Assembly: GCA_028571685.1 (NCBI GenBank)
Contig: CM053144.1
Span: 94,394,171-94,458,170, forward strand
From: Heterohyrax brucei
Lineage: Eukaryota > Chordata > Mammalia > Hyracoidea > Procaviidae
Length of the DNA: 64,000 nt
Reading direction: 5' to 3'
The notes below the pieces were generated by a model that was not told the DNA's origin, made no database searches, and saw only the letters and a list, made by a program, of their open reading frames with translations. The translations under genes and the position numbers were made by a program. Shown piece after piece: positions 1-9,795 of the stretch (the stretch's first letter is position 1; every line of letters begins with the position of its first letter).

Positions 1-230
1 TGGGCATATATAAATTATCTTTTGGGACTGATCATGAAATTTGAGCAGAATTTTAGGAATTTCAGAATTTATTTTTTCCTCAGTAAAGACATGTCTTTAT
101 CAATGGTTTCTGCTTTTTGGCACTTTCTGATATATAAAAGACTTCAACCATTACATTATTTGAAAATCCATTCCAAACAGATACTGCTAAGATATACATT
201 GTTATATGTTTCAGTAAATTATACTACGAG

Positions 231-374
231 TCTAAACCAAACCCAAACCCATTGCCATCTAGTCAGTGCAAATTCATAGTGACTGCCTATGGACTTTCCA
301 AGAAGCACCTAGTGGATTTGAACTGCTGATCTTTTGGTTAGCAGCAGTAGCTCTTAACCATTGTGCACCAAGGT
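231..374 (-). mobile_element. AfroSINE copy, minus strand
   Basis: Read on the minus strand it starts near 'ccttggtgcacaatggttaag', carries 'gctaaccaaaagatcagcag' and the 'aaatccactaggtgcttctt' block, and ends in a degraded tail with the T-rich 3' end toward position 231. This is the usual SINE order: tRNA-like head, body, BovB-like tail. Confidence 0.85.
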
Positions 375-483
375 CAGAAATCTAGTTCATCTAATGTTCA
401 TTGTGAAGTTTTGCTGGTAGTTCCCATGATAAGATAAATAAGTTGGATGGTCTTTTCTATGTTTGATACTGACAGTTCAAGTC

Positions 484-568
484 TGCCACAGCATTTCAAG
501 AAGCACCTGGTAGATTTGAACTACCAGTCTTGGTTAGCAGTTCTAGCTCTTAAGACACCAGGGTTTCC
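484..568 (-). mobile_element. AfroSINE fragment, minus strand
   Basis: Only the tRNA-like head and first half are present: 'ggaaaccctggtgtcttaag', 'gctaaccaagactggtag', 'accaggtgcttctt'. The BovB-like tail is missing, so this is a 3'-truncated copy. Confidence 0.75.
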
Positions 569-763
569 TTACTTATTATAGGCCTATTTGTATTTTCTAT
601 TTCTTCTTCAATCAGATTTGGGAGTTCATGTCTTTCTAGTATTTTTTTCATTTTATCTAAGTTACATAATTTGTTGACATACACGTGTTTACCAAATTCC
701 CTCATAATTTTATTTCTGTAGGGTAGGTAGTAATGTCTCCTCTTTAATTCCTTGTTTTAGTCC

Positions 764-1208
764 TGGTGGTAAATATAAGAATCTAACAAATGTCACTTAA
801 GTTATTAGGCTATGTTCCATCCTCTGCCTCAATTATCACCCTCAGAGTGGCTTAGCAGGTCTGCATTCCTCTCCCTATCTCTGAGGAAGTAAAGTTAGTT
901 AAGACCTCATAGAGAGAGAGGAAATTTTGGATAATTCACATTGGTTGATAAGATGTAATGAAATATTATGATGTAGTGAAATATTGTGACTCCTGACTGT
1001 TTTTCTGTGACAAACACCATTCACTTTGAATTCTGGCTATAAAAACTGCTGGAAATGTAACCCAAATGGGGACAATTTTTGGAGAAGTTATTCTCACTGT
1101 CTCCTTGCTGGCATGCTTGTCTGCTAATAAAGCATTGAACCTTTCTCCCTGTCTCTGAATTTTGGCTGTCAGTGACAGGTGGAACAAACTTTCTTTAGTT
1201 CAGCAGCA
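764..1208 (+). mobile_element. Solo LTR A (ERV1-like), inside L1
   Basis: The 445-bp block runs from TG (tggtggtaaa) to CA (cagca) and is flanked by the 4-bp direct repeat gtcc (760-763 and 1209-1212). A 4-bp target duplication fits a class I (gamma-like) retrovirus. It has AATAAA near 1125 followed by the U5-like 'tgtctctgaattttggctgt'. No internal retroviral sequence lies next to it, so it is a solo LTR. It is a sister of the LTR at 1384-1906. Confidence 0.75.
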
Positions 1209-1383
1209 GTCCTTTGAGTCATCTCTTCTTTTTTCTTGGCCAGTCCAGTACAAGGGCTTATCAGTTGTATTGGCCTTTTCAAAGAATCGTCTATTGGTTT
1301 CATTGCTTTCTCAATTGTTTATTATTCTCTCCTTCATTTAATTACCACTCTACTACCTCTACCACCACTAGTTTCTATGGAGT

Positions 1384-1906
1384 TGATGGAGGCTTAACAA
1401 AACTTAGGTATTAAGCTACATTCTATTTTCTGCCCTAACAAACCAGACTGACAGGTCTGCATTCCTCTCCCTATCTCTGAGGATGTAGAGTTAATTGAGA
1501 CCTCAGAGAGAAGTAAAAACTTTTGGATGGTTTACTCTACTGGATTATCTTGTGACAAACTTTGATTAGTCTGCTCTGTTTGATTATCCTTGACAAACAT
1601 TTGGGACTGCTCTGATTATCCTGTGACAAACTTTAGACAATTCGTACTGTTTGTTAGATGGAATGAAACCTCATGATGTAATGAAATCTTGTGACTCCTG
1701 ACTATTGTTCTGTGACAGAACCCCTCCCTTTGAATTCTGGCTGTAAAATCCACTAGAAATGTAACCCAAGTGGGGCAGTTTATTGGCCTCTGTCCTCCAG
1801 GGTACTGCAGAAACCTGACAATAAATTATTCCTTGAACCTCACAGTGTCTCTGAATTTTTCAGTTTACAGTGACAGGTGGACAAACCTGACTTCAGTTTG
1901 GCAACA
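1384..1906 (+). mobile_element. Solo LTR B, same family as LTR A
   Basis: It shares 'ctgcattcctctccctatct', 'ttgtgactcctgact', 'tgtaacccaa' and the 'cagtgacaggtgga' end with LTR A. It is longer because of three diverged 'gattatcctgtgacaaac' repeats at about 1544-1640. Flanks are gagt (1380-1383) and gaat (1907-1910), a possible decayed 4-bp duplication within a SINE. AATAAA lies near 1820. Confidence 0.7.
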
Positions 1907-2093
1907 GAATTGATTCTGAATCGTGGTAGCCCCATGAATGTCCAAGAACTATGCTCCATAGGATTCTCAGTGGCTGAGTTTTTGGAAACAGATCATAAAG
2001 TCTTTCTTCTGAGGTACCTGTGTGTGTACTCAAACCCCCAACCTTTTGAATAGCAGGAAAGTGTGTTAACTCTGTATGCCATCCAGGGACTCC
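1907..2093 (-). mobile_element. AfroSINE (long variant), minus strand, split by LTR B
   Basis: The sequence 'tgattctgaatcgtggtagc', 'ccataggattctcagtggct', 'ttcttctgaggtacc', then 'gccatccagggactcc' matches the longer SINE variant on the minus strand. Its missing BovB-like end appears to lie left of LTR B at about 1360-1383, so LTR B inserted into this SINE. Confidence 0.65.
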
Positions 2094-2366
2094 AGTCTGA
2101 CTCCTATAATTTCGTTTGCTTGTTTTGAATTTATTCTTTTTTTCCCAATGATAGAAGTTTAGGTAATTGATTTGGTATTGTTGCTATTTTACTGTGGATA
2201 GATGTTTACATCTATAAATTTGCCTTAAGCTCTGTTTTAGTGTCACCCTATAAGTTTTGGTTATGTGGTGTGTTTATTTCTATCTCTTAGACAGTGATGC
2301 CTGTTTCTCCTGTATTATAAAGTCTCTGATGTTGAGTGTTAGAAAGTCCAGCCTTGGGCATATGTA

Positions 2367-2890
2367 TGTGTCATGGGCACCCAGAAAACTTTACATAACT
2401 AACAGGACTTGGGGTCAGTAAGCTTTATTTAATCAAACCACACATTTACAATTATGCAGGGGGGGAGGGGGAGGGGCTAGCACCAGGTCATAAAGCATGC
2501 TTATTTACATTGCTTAAGAACTCTTAGCTACATTCACATTAGTTAGGAACTCTCATTTACATTAGTTAAGACCCACACAGGTTCCACCTGGTCCCACAGG
2601 GACTCCAGCAGTCAAGTCATAACTTAGTATGTCAACAGACTTACTTTCCTAAAAGTGGATTTCACTCTAAGGAATTTAAGGATTGGCTGTGCTCTCCACC
2701 ATTTTGACATCAGGAGAATTGGAAGTAGAATTTTCTGATAACAGGACTTCTGGAAGGTAAAGCAGGCAAGAACACCGCAGGAGGCTCAGACACTAACAGA
2801 AGACTGTCACGGTCACTGGAAGCAGGCTGTTTTGATGTCAGGAGGATGATAAGGCATCTTGGAGGTAGATCCGCCAGCAGGGACAGCCAC
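2367..2890 (-). mobile_element. ERV LTR, left inverted arm
   Basis: On the minus strand it contains 'cagtcttctgttagtgtctg', 'taaattccttagagtgaaa', 'ggtcttaactaatgtaaatg', 'agttcttaagcaatgtaaat' and 'ggtttgattaaataaagctt' (polyadenylation signal), and ends at 'catgacaca'. The same series runs forward at 5366-5821. A G-rich stretch lies at 2459-2477, and a local duplication near 2820-2890 is missing from the right copy. Confidence 0.75.
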
Positions 2891-2894
2891 TCTA

Positions 2895-3715
2895 ATTGTA
2901 GTAGGGAAAAAAGATAAGTTTGGCCTGCAGAGCAGATAGCACCTCAAACACCACTTTGTTTGTAGAGAAAGAGGCATTTATTAGCTGGCAGTGTGGCAGA
3001 TAGACTCAAGTTCAAAAAATAGCTGTGCACCTCATTCTGTTATCAGACATGTTTATATATTTTTCCAGGAAAGCAGACAAAGGAATTTCCATATGTTCTC
3101 CTAATTGGCAGTTACAGGTATACAGATTTTCGTATTACATTCGTATTGGCCCAGCATACTTAAAGAGACAAGATAAGCAGTTAGCATTAAGTTACATGGG
3201 ACGAAGTTACCCTTCCCTTAGAAACTGGGCTTATCAAGGATTTCTGTGGAGGAAGGAGGGAGCATCCTAGGCTGGTGCCGGAGATAGGCATGTGGACTTT
3301 TACCTTCTCCTTAGAAACTGAGCTTATCTGAGGATTTCTTTGGGGAGAAGGAGGGAAGTTGGTATCTCTGATGCCCCAACACTAATTTAGCCATCAGGCA
3401 GCTCATTTTTATTTAGTGAGCAGAACAGGTATATATGTAGTAAACCGGGCAGTGATTCCAATAGGGTTTGGGAAGTTCCTCACAAAGCATACTGGTGCCC
3501 TTCTTATCTAAACAGCATAACAAAAGCTGCTTCCTCAGGTGAATTCACTTCTCAAGGAGTAAAGCACATAGGCCTGGGTCCAAGGGTCACATTCAGTGGT
3601 ACAGACCCATCCTTTGCGAGGGTCTGATGTCATGCATTGTAGCCATTTTGGGCCATTTACATTCACTCATTCACAGGCTCACAAGCCCCGCACCCAGGCC
3701 TTCTGGAATTTCAGT
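2895..3715 (-). mobile_element. Second LTR family (class II-like), inserted in the left arm
   Basis: On the minus strand it has a U3 with two copies of a purine-rich repeat (around 3205-3262 and 3300-3362: 'gaaatcc(tc)..gataagc..agtttctaag'), a TATA-like 'aaatatataaacatg' near 3050, then 'aataaatgcctctttctc' near 2975 as polyadenylation signal. It separates the left-arm LTR from left-arm internal sequence, while the two are adjacent in the right arm, so it came later. Exact ends are uncertain. Confidence 0.55.
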
Positions 3716-4285
3716 GGTATCTTCTTAAAAGCTTTTTCTCCCTCTCTCAAAATCACCTTTTGAGAGTAAAGCATTGAGGTCCCAAGATCGAGTCACAACA
3801 CAACAAACTAGGGGACACAGACTCTCAAGAGGAGGCTGCGCCCCAAGGCATTGAAGATGAAGCAACAGACTGCAGGCACAGATTCCCAGAGGAGACTGCT
3901 CCCCAGGCCTTCCATGACGAGGCAAAGGAAGACATCGTAGCAGACCATGGGCACAGACCCCCGAAGAGGACTGCTGTGCCCCAAGTGCAGAGTGCCGGGT
4001 TCTTAGTGTAAGTTACTCACTTGGTTCTCGTTGTTTTCGGTCAGTCCATGAGTCTTATCCTCTGGTGCCTCAGGTTCAGTTTTTTTGATTGTTTATAGTC
4101 TTTATCATCTCCCTGACCATCTGCAGCCATGTCCATCTGGCTGTTGTTTTTCTCACTTTTACTTCTTCATCATGACTTTGTATTTTCTCACCCTCTTACT
4201 TGGCTCAAGCACAGCCATTTTGTATTTAATAGTTTAGCCAATTTTAACTTATGTTTATGAGAAGACTCCACTTTATTATTCTATT
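3716..4285 (-). mobile_element. ERV internal 3' region, left inverted arm
   Basis: On the minus strand it matches 4935-5365: 'ggagtcttctcataaac', 'aaatacaaagtcatgatg', 'gaagtaaaagtgagaaaaac', 'ggctgcagatggtcagg', 'gaaccaagtgagtaactta'. No open retroviral frame is visible. Left-arm sequence around 3800-3975 contains about three diverged 67-75 bp repeats beginning '(g)gcacagac..' that are not expanded in the right arm. Confidence 0.65.
3800..3975. repeat. Short tandem array of ~70-bp units in left ERV arm
   Basis: Units start at 'ggggacacagactctcaaga', 'ggcacagattcccagagga' and 'gggcacagacccccgaagag', each followed by 'ctgc..ccccaag/agg' and a 'gaagatgaagcaacagac'-like segment. The right arm has one unit. 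Confidence 0.7.
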
Positions 4286-4297
4286 TTAACCCTGGGG

Positions 4298-4372
4298 GTC
4301 AGTTCCACCCTGGCCGCTAGGGTCGCCATGAGTCGGCTCTGACTCTGCGGCACTTGGCTGGCTGGCTAATAT
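4298..4372 (+). mobile_element. AfroSINE 3' fragment
   Basis: Only the tail half is present: 'gtcagttccaccctggcc', 'agggtcgccatgagtcggct', 'ctgactctgcggca'. It is 5'-truncated, as expected for LINE-driven insertion. Confidence 0.75.
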
Positions 4373-4375
4373 GTG

Positions 4376-4925
4376 CACACATATATATACACGTGTATGT
4401 ATATATATATACCCCCCTCAAATCCTCATTTCATTATAGCCATACTGGAATGACAGTGTTTTTAAAGGTCTCTCTTTGTTTCAGTGCCTTATTTCTCTGT
4501 TAAACTGTCTAGCTTTTCACTCTGCTGTTAGCCTCCACTAATTGCTAGCTAACGGTTTTATTGTTTTCAACAATGTCCTGCAGATGAAATTGCTTCACAC
4601 TGTGATCACATTCAGATTGTCAAATTGGGCAGCAGTAGTTTTTGAAGTCACTCCTGGAGGTTTGTTCTGACCGCACATCTTTTTAGCTGTGTGAAATTAG
4701 GATATGTATATATGGTATATGTATATATGTATATGTATATATATGTATATATATATGTGTATATATATGTGTGTATATATAGCCAAGTCATATTTTATAT
4801 ATATATATATATACACATGAGTGTATATATATAAAGTATATATATAAAATATATATGTATATATATATGTGTGTATATATATGTATATATATGTATATGT
4901 ATATATGGTATATGTATATATAGAA
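4376..4925. repeat. AT-rich microsatellite blocks at the centre of the inverted arms
   Basis: Alternating (TA)n/(TATG)n tracts lie at about 4376-4415 and 4690-4925 ('tatatatgtatatatatatg' and permutations). Between them, about 4436-4685 is unassigned sequence. The alternating pyrimidine-purine runs are self-complementary. Confidence 0.9.
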
Positions 4926-4934
4926 TATATAGTG

Positions 4935-5365
4935 AAGTGGAGTCTTGTTATAAACCTAAGTTAAGAATGGGCTAAACTATGAATTGGCTAAACAATTAAA
5001 ACATAAAATGGTTGTGCTTAAGCTAAAGACTTTGAGAAAATGCAAAGTCATGGTGAAGAAGTAAACGTAAGAAAAACAACTGCCAGATAGACATGGCAGC
5101 AGATGGTCAGAGAGATGATAAAGGTAATAACCGATCAGAAAGAAGTTAACAACTTGGGGCACCAGAAGATAGACTTATTTACTAGATAGTAGTGACCAGA
5201 ACCAAGTGAACAACTTATGTAAAAATCCAGCACTCTGGGCCTGGGGCATGCAACCTCCTCTTGACAGTCTGTGCCATCTGGTTTGCTACTGTACTGTGAC
5301 CTGATCCTGCAACCTCATCCGCTTCACCCCTAAAAGGCCTGGTTTGAGTGACTGAGACAGTCTTC
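4935..5365 (+). mobile_element. ERV internal 3' region, right inverted arm
   Basis: This is the forward partner of 3716-4285 ('tggagtcttgttataaac', 'aaatgcaaagtcatggtg', 'agcagatggtcagagagatg', 'ctcttgacagtctgtg'). It runs directly into the LTR at 5366, with no intervening element. Reading frames are broken and no retroviral domain is recognisable. Confidence 0.65.
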
Positions 5366-5821
5366 TGTTAGTCCCTGAGTCTCCTACAGCATCCCTGGCG
5401 GATCCATCTTGTTGATGCCTGTCATTGTAAAATCCTACTCTGGACTCTCCTGATGTCAGAAGGGTGAGAGCCAGCCAGTTCCTAAATTCCTTAAGAGTGA
5501 AACTGCCTTCAGGGAAGTGTAAGTGATGACATGCTAGTGTTACGATTAACCTGATTAACCGCTGGACTGCCCTGGGACCTAGTATGAACCTGTGCTGGTC
5601 TTAACTAATGGAAATGAGAGTCCTTGGCTACTGTAAACGTTGACAAGAGTTCTTAAGTAAAGTAAATAAGAGTGCTTTCATGTCCTGGTGCTGGCACCTC
5701 CCTCTCTACTCCATTGTGACTGTGGGGTTTGATTAAATAAAACTTATAACAAAGCCCAAGCCGTATAGTTACATAATTTCCTCTCGCGGTCCCCCGTATG
5801 TCCCTGGTTGCTCATGACACT
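5366..5821 (+). mobile_element. ERV LTR, right inverted arm
   Basis: It begins near 'cagtcttctgttagtccctg' and includes 'ggtcttaactaatggaaatg', 'agttcttaagtaaagtaaat', the polyadenylation context 'ggtttgattaaataaaactt' (about 5728-5747) and the end 'gctcatgacac'. It aligns with the reverse complement of 2367-2890. Polarity shows both are downstream LTRs facing outward. Confidence 0.75.
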
Positions 5822-6187
5822 GTGTCCTTCCCTGGTTCTCTCTGGTGACTACTCTGGCCCCTGGTTTAGTTTGCCTCTTTTAATTAACAGGAACTATCAG
5901 TCTTCTCTTACATGCTTCCTGTCAAAGTCTCCATTATTGTCAAAAGATCTTTTAGGTTTGAACTTTCTCATATGCTGTTTTAAATACAGTCAGTTCCACT
6001 GGGGACAGTTTCAGAGTTCTGTGTTCTTGTGGGCTACTTGTTTCACTAGGAAAAGTGTCTGAGTATCTGCTTTGGGCACTGGGCAGGTCAGTAGCCTCTG
6101 GTCTTCTTGTTCCTTTTCCTGGCACAGAAGGTACCTCTGCTGTACAAGCCAGTACCACAGAGGGAAATTAGGGCCCTAGAATTTTCA
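5822..6187. other. Unassigned 360-bp interval
   Basis: No repeat family or splice-bounded exon was recognised. Short open frames on both strands have no supporting context. Confidence 0.5.
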
Positions 6188-6345
6188 ACCTATGACACTG
6201 GGTGGCACAGTAGTTAAGAATTCCATTGTTAATTAAAAAGTCTGTAGTTTGAATCTAGCAGCTGCTCTTTGTAAACCCAAGGACTTCTACTCTATTCTAT
6301 AGGGTTACTATGAGTTGGAGTCAGCTTGATGGCAATGTTTTTTGT
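6188..6345 (+). mobile_element. AfroSINE copy
   Basis: 'actgggtggcacagtagttaag', a decayed body, then 'tatagggttactatgagttgg' and 'cttgatggcaatg' with a T/G-rich tail. Full-length but old. Confidence 0.8.
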
Positions 6346-7083
6346 TGTTGTTGTTTGTTTTTTTAATTTTAAAATTTTTATTGTGCTTCAGGTGAAAATT
6401 TATAGGTCAAGTCAGTTTTTCGTACAAAAATGTATATACACATTGTACGTGAACCCAGTTGCTATTCCTATACAGCATGCTCACCTTTCCGCCCAGTGTT
6501 TCCTGTGTCTGTTCAACCAGCTCCTACCCTTTCTGCCTTTCTATCTCCCCTCCAGACAGGAGCTGCCTACTTAGTCTCCTGTACTCCTCTAATTAAGAAG
6601 CACATGCTTCATGAGTGTCATTTAACAGTCCGGTCCAATTTTTGTCTGAAGCGTTGGCTTCGGGAATGGTGTTACTTTTAGGTTAACAGAGATTCTGGAG
6701 GTTGAGTCTTTTGAGGTTCCTCTAGTTTCAGTGAGACTGTTCAGTCTTTTTTATGTACATGTGAATTCTGCACCCCACATTTTTCCTGCTCCTTCAGGGA
6801 CTGGCTCTTGTATTTCCTGTGTTTCCTGTGAGGGTAGTCATTGGTGGTAGCTGTGTATCATTTAGGTTTTCTGGTCTAAGGTTGATTGAGTCCCTGGTTT
6901 GTATGCCCTTTTTGTCTCTTGGGCTCATGTTTTCCTTGTGTTTGGTGTTCTTCATTCTCCTTTGCTCCAGGTAGATTGAGACCAATTGATGCATCTTAGA
7001 TGGAATTAGTTAGATTTTAAGACCTTAGATGCCACTCACCAAAGTGGGATGCAGAACGTTTTCTTAAAAAAACTTTGCTATGG

Positions 7084-7701
7084 CCATCTGAGGTATATCA
7101 GGTGGTCTCAAGTTATCTGGAACAGATGATCATCAAGGAAAAAAGATACATGAGGTAAAAAGAGCTCAAAAGACAGAAGGACCCCTGTGAATGGTAGGCT
7201 GTATCAACATGTAACCAGAAGAACCAGATGGTGCTGGCCACCACCAAAGACAGCCACGATAGGACGCACAATGCTGAGTGGCAACATGAGAAAAAGAGGG
7301 GTGCAACTCATGGACTCTACTAATAGACTACAGTTAATGGTCCAGTGGCCTGGGGGATCCCCTGGAAGCATGGCACCTAAACCTGCTGCTACCCCTGACC
7401 AGAAAATACTATTGAGGTCAACTCTTCAGACAAAAATGGACTGGACTCAGGGACACAATGTGGCCATATGGTATATGTACTTTATGGCTGTATGCATTTA
7501 TAGGATGCTGTCCTACTGGTCTCTTTTTAGATGGGAGAGAAGAGGGTGGAGAGGTTGGGACGGGAGATTGTTAAGAGGATAGGACAAGTGTAGAAGGAAA
7601 AAGAGGAGTGTGCTGTCACCAGGCAAGGAGAGCAGAAGGAGCTGCAGATACGCAGGCATGCAAAATTAGTTTGGATTGTATACTTTCACTCAATCACGTT
7701 T
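7084..7701 (+). mobile_element. Plus-strand L1 3' UTR insertion 1
   Basis: It contains sense L1 3'-UTR segments ('aaccagaagaaccagatggt', 'gctggccaccacc', 'tggatcccctggaagcatgg', 'gggagagaagagggtgg') and ends 'tgtatactttcactcaatc'. It is bounded by the 17-bp repeat aaaaaactttgctatgg at 7067-7083 and 7702-7718. The left site has TT/AAAA, the L1 endonuclease pattern. 5'-truncated. Confidence 0.75.
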
Positions 7702-7718
7702 AAAAAACTTTGCTATGG

Positions 7719-8613
7719 AGGTAAATGGTGGACTTGGGGACAGGAAGAAAATATGAACACACTAGGTAGAAGGAGCCATACAAGCTGGAGTCTGCCTCAG
7801 CATGAGACCTAAAGAACTAGATGGTGCCTGGCCACCACCAATGACTGCTGAGAGGGAAGCATGAAAATGTTATGCATACCACTTGGGTGAGTGGCATCTG
7901 AGGTCTTAAAATCTAACAAGCTGCCATCTAAGTAGCACCATTTATTCCTAATCCACCGGGACCAGAGCTAGATGGAAGACATCAACAATGGGAGGAAAAT
8001 ATGAGCCTGGCTGTTGGAAGGTCCCACACAATCCAGAGACCACTTTAACGTGAGGCCAAAAGAATCAGATGGTGCCCAGCTACCACCAATGGCAACCAGG
8101 ATGGGGTGCACAATATAGAGCGCCTGACATGGCAGCAGAAACATAAGCATGCAGAACTGGGACTCCACCAAATGATCACAGTGGATGGTCCCTCAGTCTG
8201 GAGGGCCCCCTGGGAGCATGGCCCTTGGACTCTCTAACCCCAAACTGCACCCAGCACTGACACCAGCTGCCCAGACAAAGACTGAACTGGAGTGTATAAC
8301 ACATTCAGATATCCTGGCACTGAACAATCTTTTGAACTTTATTTATAGATACATGGGGCTGTCCAGGAAGCTCATTGCTGGAAGTGAGAAGATGGTGGTG
8401 GTGGTGGTGGGGGGCAGGGACAGGTCTTGATCAAACGGGCATGAGAACTTTTGGATGATAAGGGGGTCTGTGCTGTCACAGGAGGATGGGGAAGAGCAGG
8501 AAGAGCACTTAAAGTAGAACAGTGGTATGAGCTCCAGATGTCATACGGCAGATTGATATGAACTATATACTTGTACTTAAACCACAATAAAATTTAATTA
8601 AAAACAAACAAAC
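7719..8613 (+). mobile_element. Plus-strand L1 3' UTR insertion 2
   Basis: A second sense L1 3' end: 'gagacctaaagaactagatg', 'gtgagtggcatctgaggtct', 'ggagggccccctgggagcat', ending 'aaaccacaataaaatttaat' plus an A-rich tail. The left flank is the middle copy of the target repeat (7702-7718), and the right flank is host sequence 'aaatttgttatgcc'. A (GTG)n tract lies at 8395-8412. Confidence 0.7.
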
Positions 8614-9126
8614 AAATTTGTTATGCCAGTTGACCTAAGTGTGTCCTGAAACCTCAGTCCCCAAGCCCCACCCATGCTACTGTTTTCCTGGAAGCAGTTG
8701 CGTTCAGGAAACTTCTTGGCTTTTAGCTTAATCCAGTTGTGCTGACTTCTCCTGTATATTGGCCTTCCCTTCACCTAAGATAATTCTTGTCTACTTTCTA
8801 GTTAGTGAATTCCCCTATCTCTTCCCCACTACCATTTTAACCATCAAGAAATATTTCTTTTGTGTTTAAACCTTTCTCTTGAATTCTTACTTAATAGCAG
8901 TGGCATATAATATTGGTCCTTTTGCAACTGATTTTACTCAGGATAGTGCCTTCCAGATTCATCCATATTAGGAGATACTCCACAGATTCATTGTTGTTCT
9001 TTTTCATTGTACAGTATTCTATTATGTGAACATATTATAATTTGTTTATTCATGTATCTGTCGACAGGAACCTAGAGTGTTTCCATCTTTTTTGCTGTTT
9101 ATTTTGTTTGTGTATGTCTAAGTTGG

Positions 9127-9283
9127 AGTCCTAGTAGCACAGTGTTTAATAAGTTAGCTGCTGACTAGAAGGTTGGCAGTTCAGATTTACTAGCCTCTCC
9201 TTGGGAATCCTATAAAGCAGTTCTGCTCTGTCCTGTAGGGTTGCTGTGAGTTGGAATTGACTTAATGGCAATAGGTTTGCTTT
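9127..9283 (+). mobile_element. AfroSINE copy
   Basis: 'ggagtcctagtagcacagtg' head, 'gactagaaggttggcagttc' body, and 'gtagggttgctgtgagttgg' with 'aatggcaataggtttg' tail. Confidence 0.85.
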
Positions 9284-9319
9284 TTTGTGTTTGTTTTAAT
9301 GTCCTCATACTTTTTACCT

Positions 9320-9512
9320 GAAACTAACTGCTGCCACAGAGTTGATTCCAACTCATGGCATCCGCATATGTTCCAAAGTAGAACTGCTCCGTAGAGCCTT
9401 CTTGGCTGTAGTCATATGAAACAGATCAACAAGTCTTTCTCCTGCAACACCACTCTATGAGTAAGACTGTCACCTTTAGGGTAAGTGCCAGCCACTTCAG
9501 TCATGCAGGTCC
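9320..9512 (-). mobile_element. AfroSINE, long variant, minus strand
   Basis: 'ccacagagttgattccaact', 'catggcatccgcatatg', 'gtagagccttcttggctgta', 'acagatcaacaagtctttc'. The tRNA-like head is decayed. Confidence 0.7.
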
Positions 9513-9644
9513 TTCAGCTGCTGCTAAGAATTGTAAATCCTATCACACTTCAAGCCATCACTCTCTGTCCATTTCTTCCCTACTATAACTTCATCAGAAC
9601 TAATTTGATAATATGTCACAGTCACTTAGAAAGTCAGTCATTTT

Positions 9645-9795
9645 GTTGTTGTTGTTAGGTGCCACTGAGTAGATTTTGACTATAGTGACTCCATGTGACA
9701 CAGTAGATCTGCTTGTTGGTTTTTCCTACACTGTGATCTTTATGGAGCAGATTGCCAAGTCTTTTTCCCATCACTTCTCTCTAAGGCAGCTAAAA
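9645..9795 (-). mobile_element. AfroSINE, long variant, minus strand
   Basis: 'gttgttgttaggtgccactg', 'gactatagtgactccatgtg', 'gagcagattgccaagtc'. It is 5'-truncated at a (CAGA)n run. The 'ttgttgttaggtgcc' end matches the antisense of the BovB terminus. Confidence 0.7.

Larger units (their letters stand above)
569..2345 (-). mobile_element. Minus-strand L1 ORF2 remnant in three pieces
   Basis: Pieces at about 569-763, 1213-1360 and 2094-2345 follow antisense L1 ORF2 in order. The first two become continuous if the LTR at 764-1208 is removed: '..cttgttttagtcc' joins 'tttgagtcatctc', then 'cttttcaaagaatcg' and 'tggtttcattgctttctc' as in the region before the reverse-transcriptase domain. All frames are broken. 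The host L1 is older than the LTRs and SINE inside it. Confidence 0.7.
6358..9118 (-). mobile_element. Minus-strand L1 3' end, interrupted at 7084-8613
   Basis: It starts at the antisense 3' terminus ('tttttattgtgcttcaggtg'), runs through the long L1 3' UTR ('ctccaggtagattgagac', 'gatgcatcttagatgg', 'aagtgggatgcagaacg'), is interrupted, resumes at 8614 with 'tttgttatgccagttgacc' and reaches the ORF2 end near 8930-9110 ('ctcaggatagtgcc'). Copies at 28590-29690 and 42870-43870 confirm the uninterrupted order. No coding capacity remains. Confidence 0.8.

Noticed and set aside
4690..4925. Origin or regulatory element in the AT tract
   Set aside because: A simple-sequence repeat explains it; no other support.
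7187..7582. 131-codon plus-strand ORF
   Set aside because: Lies in an L1 3' UTR insertion, which is noncoding in the family.
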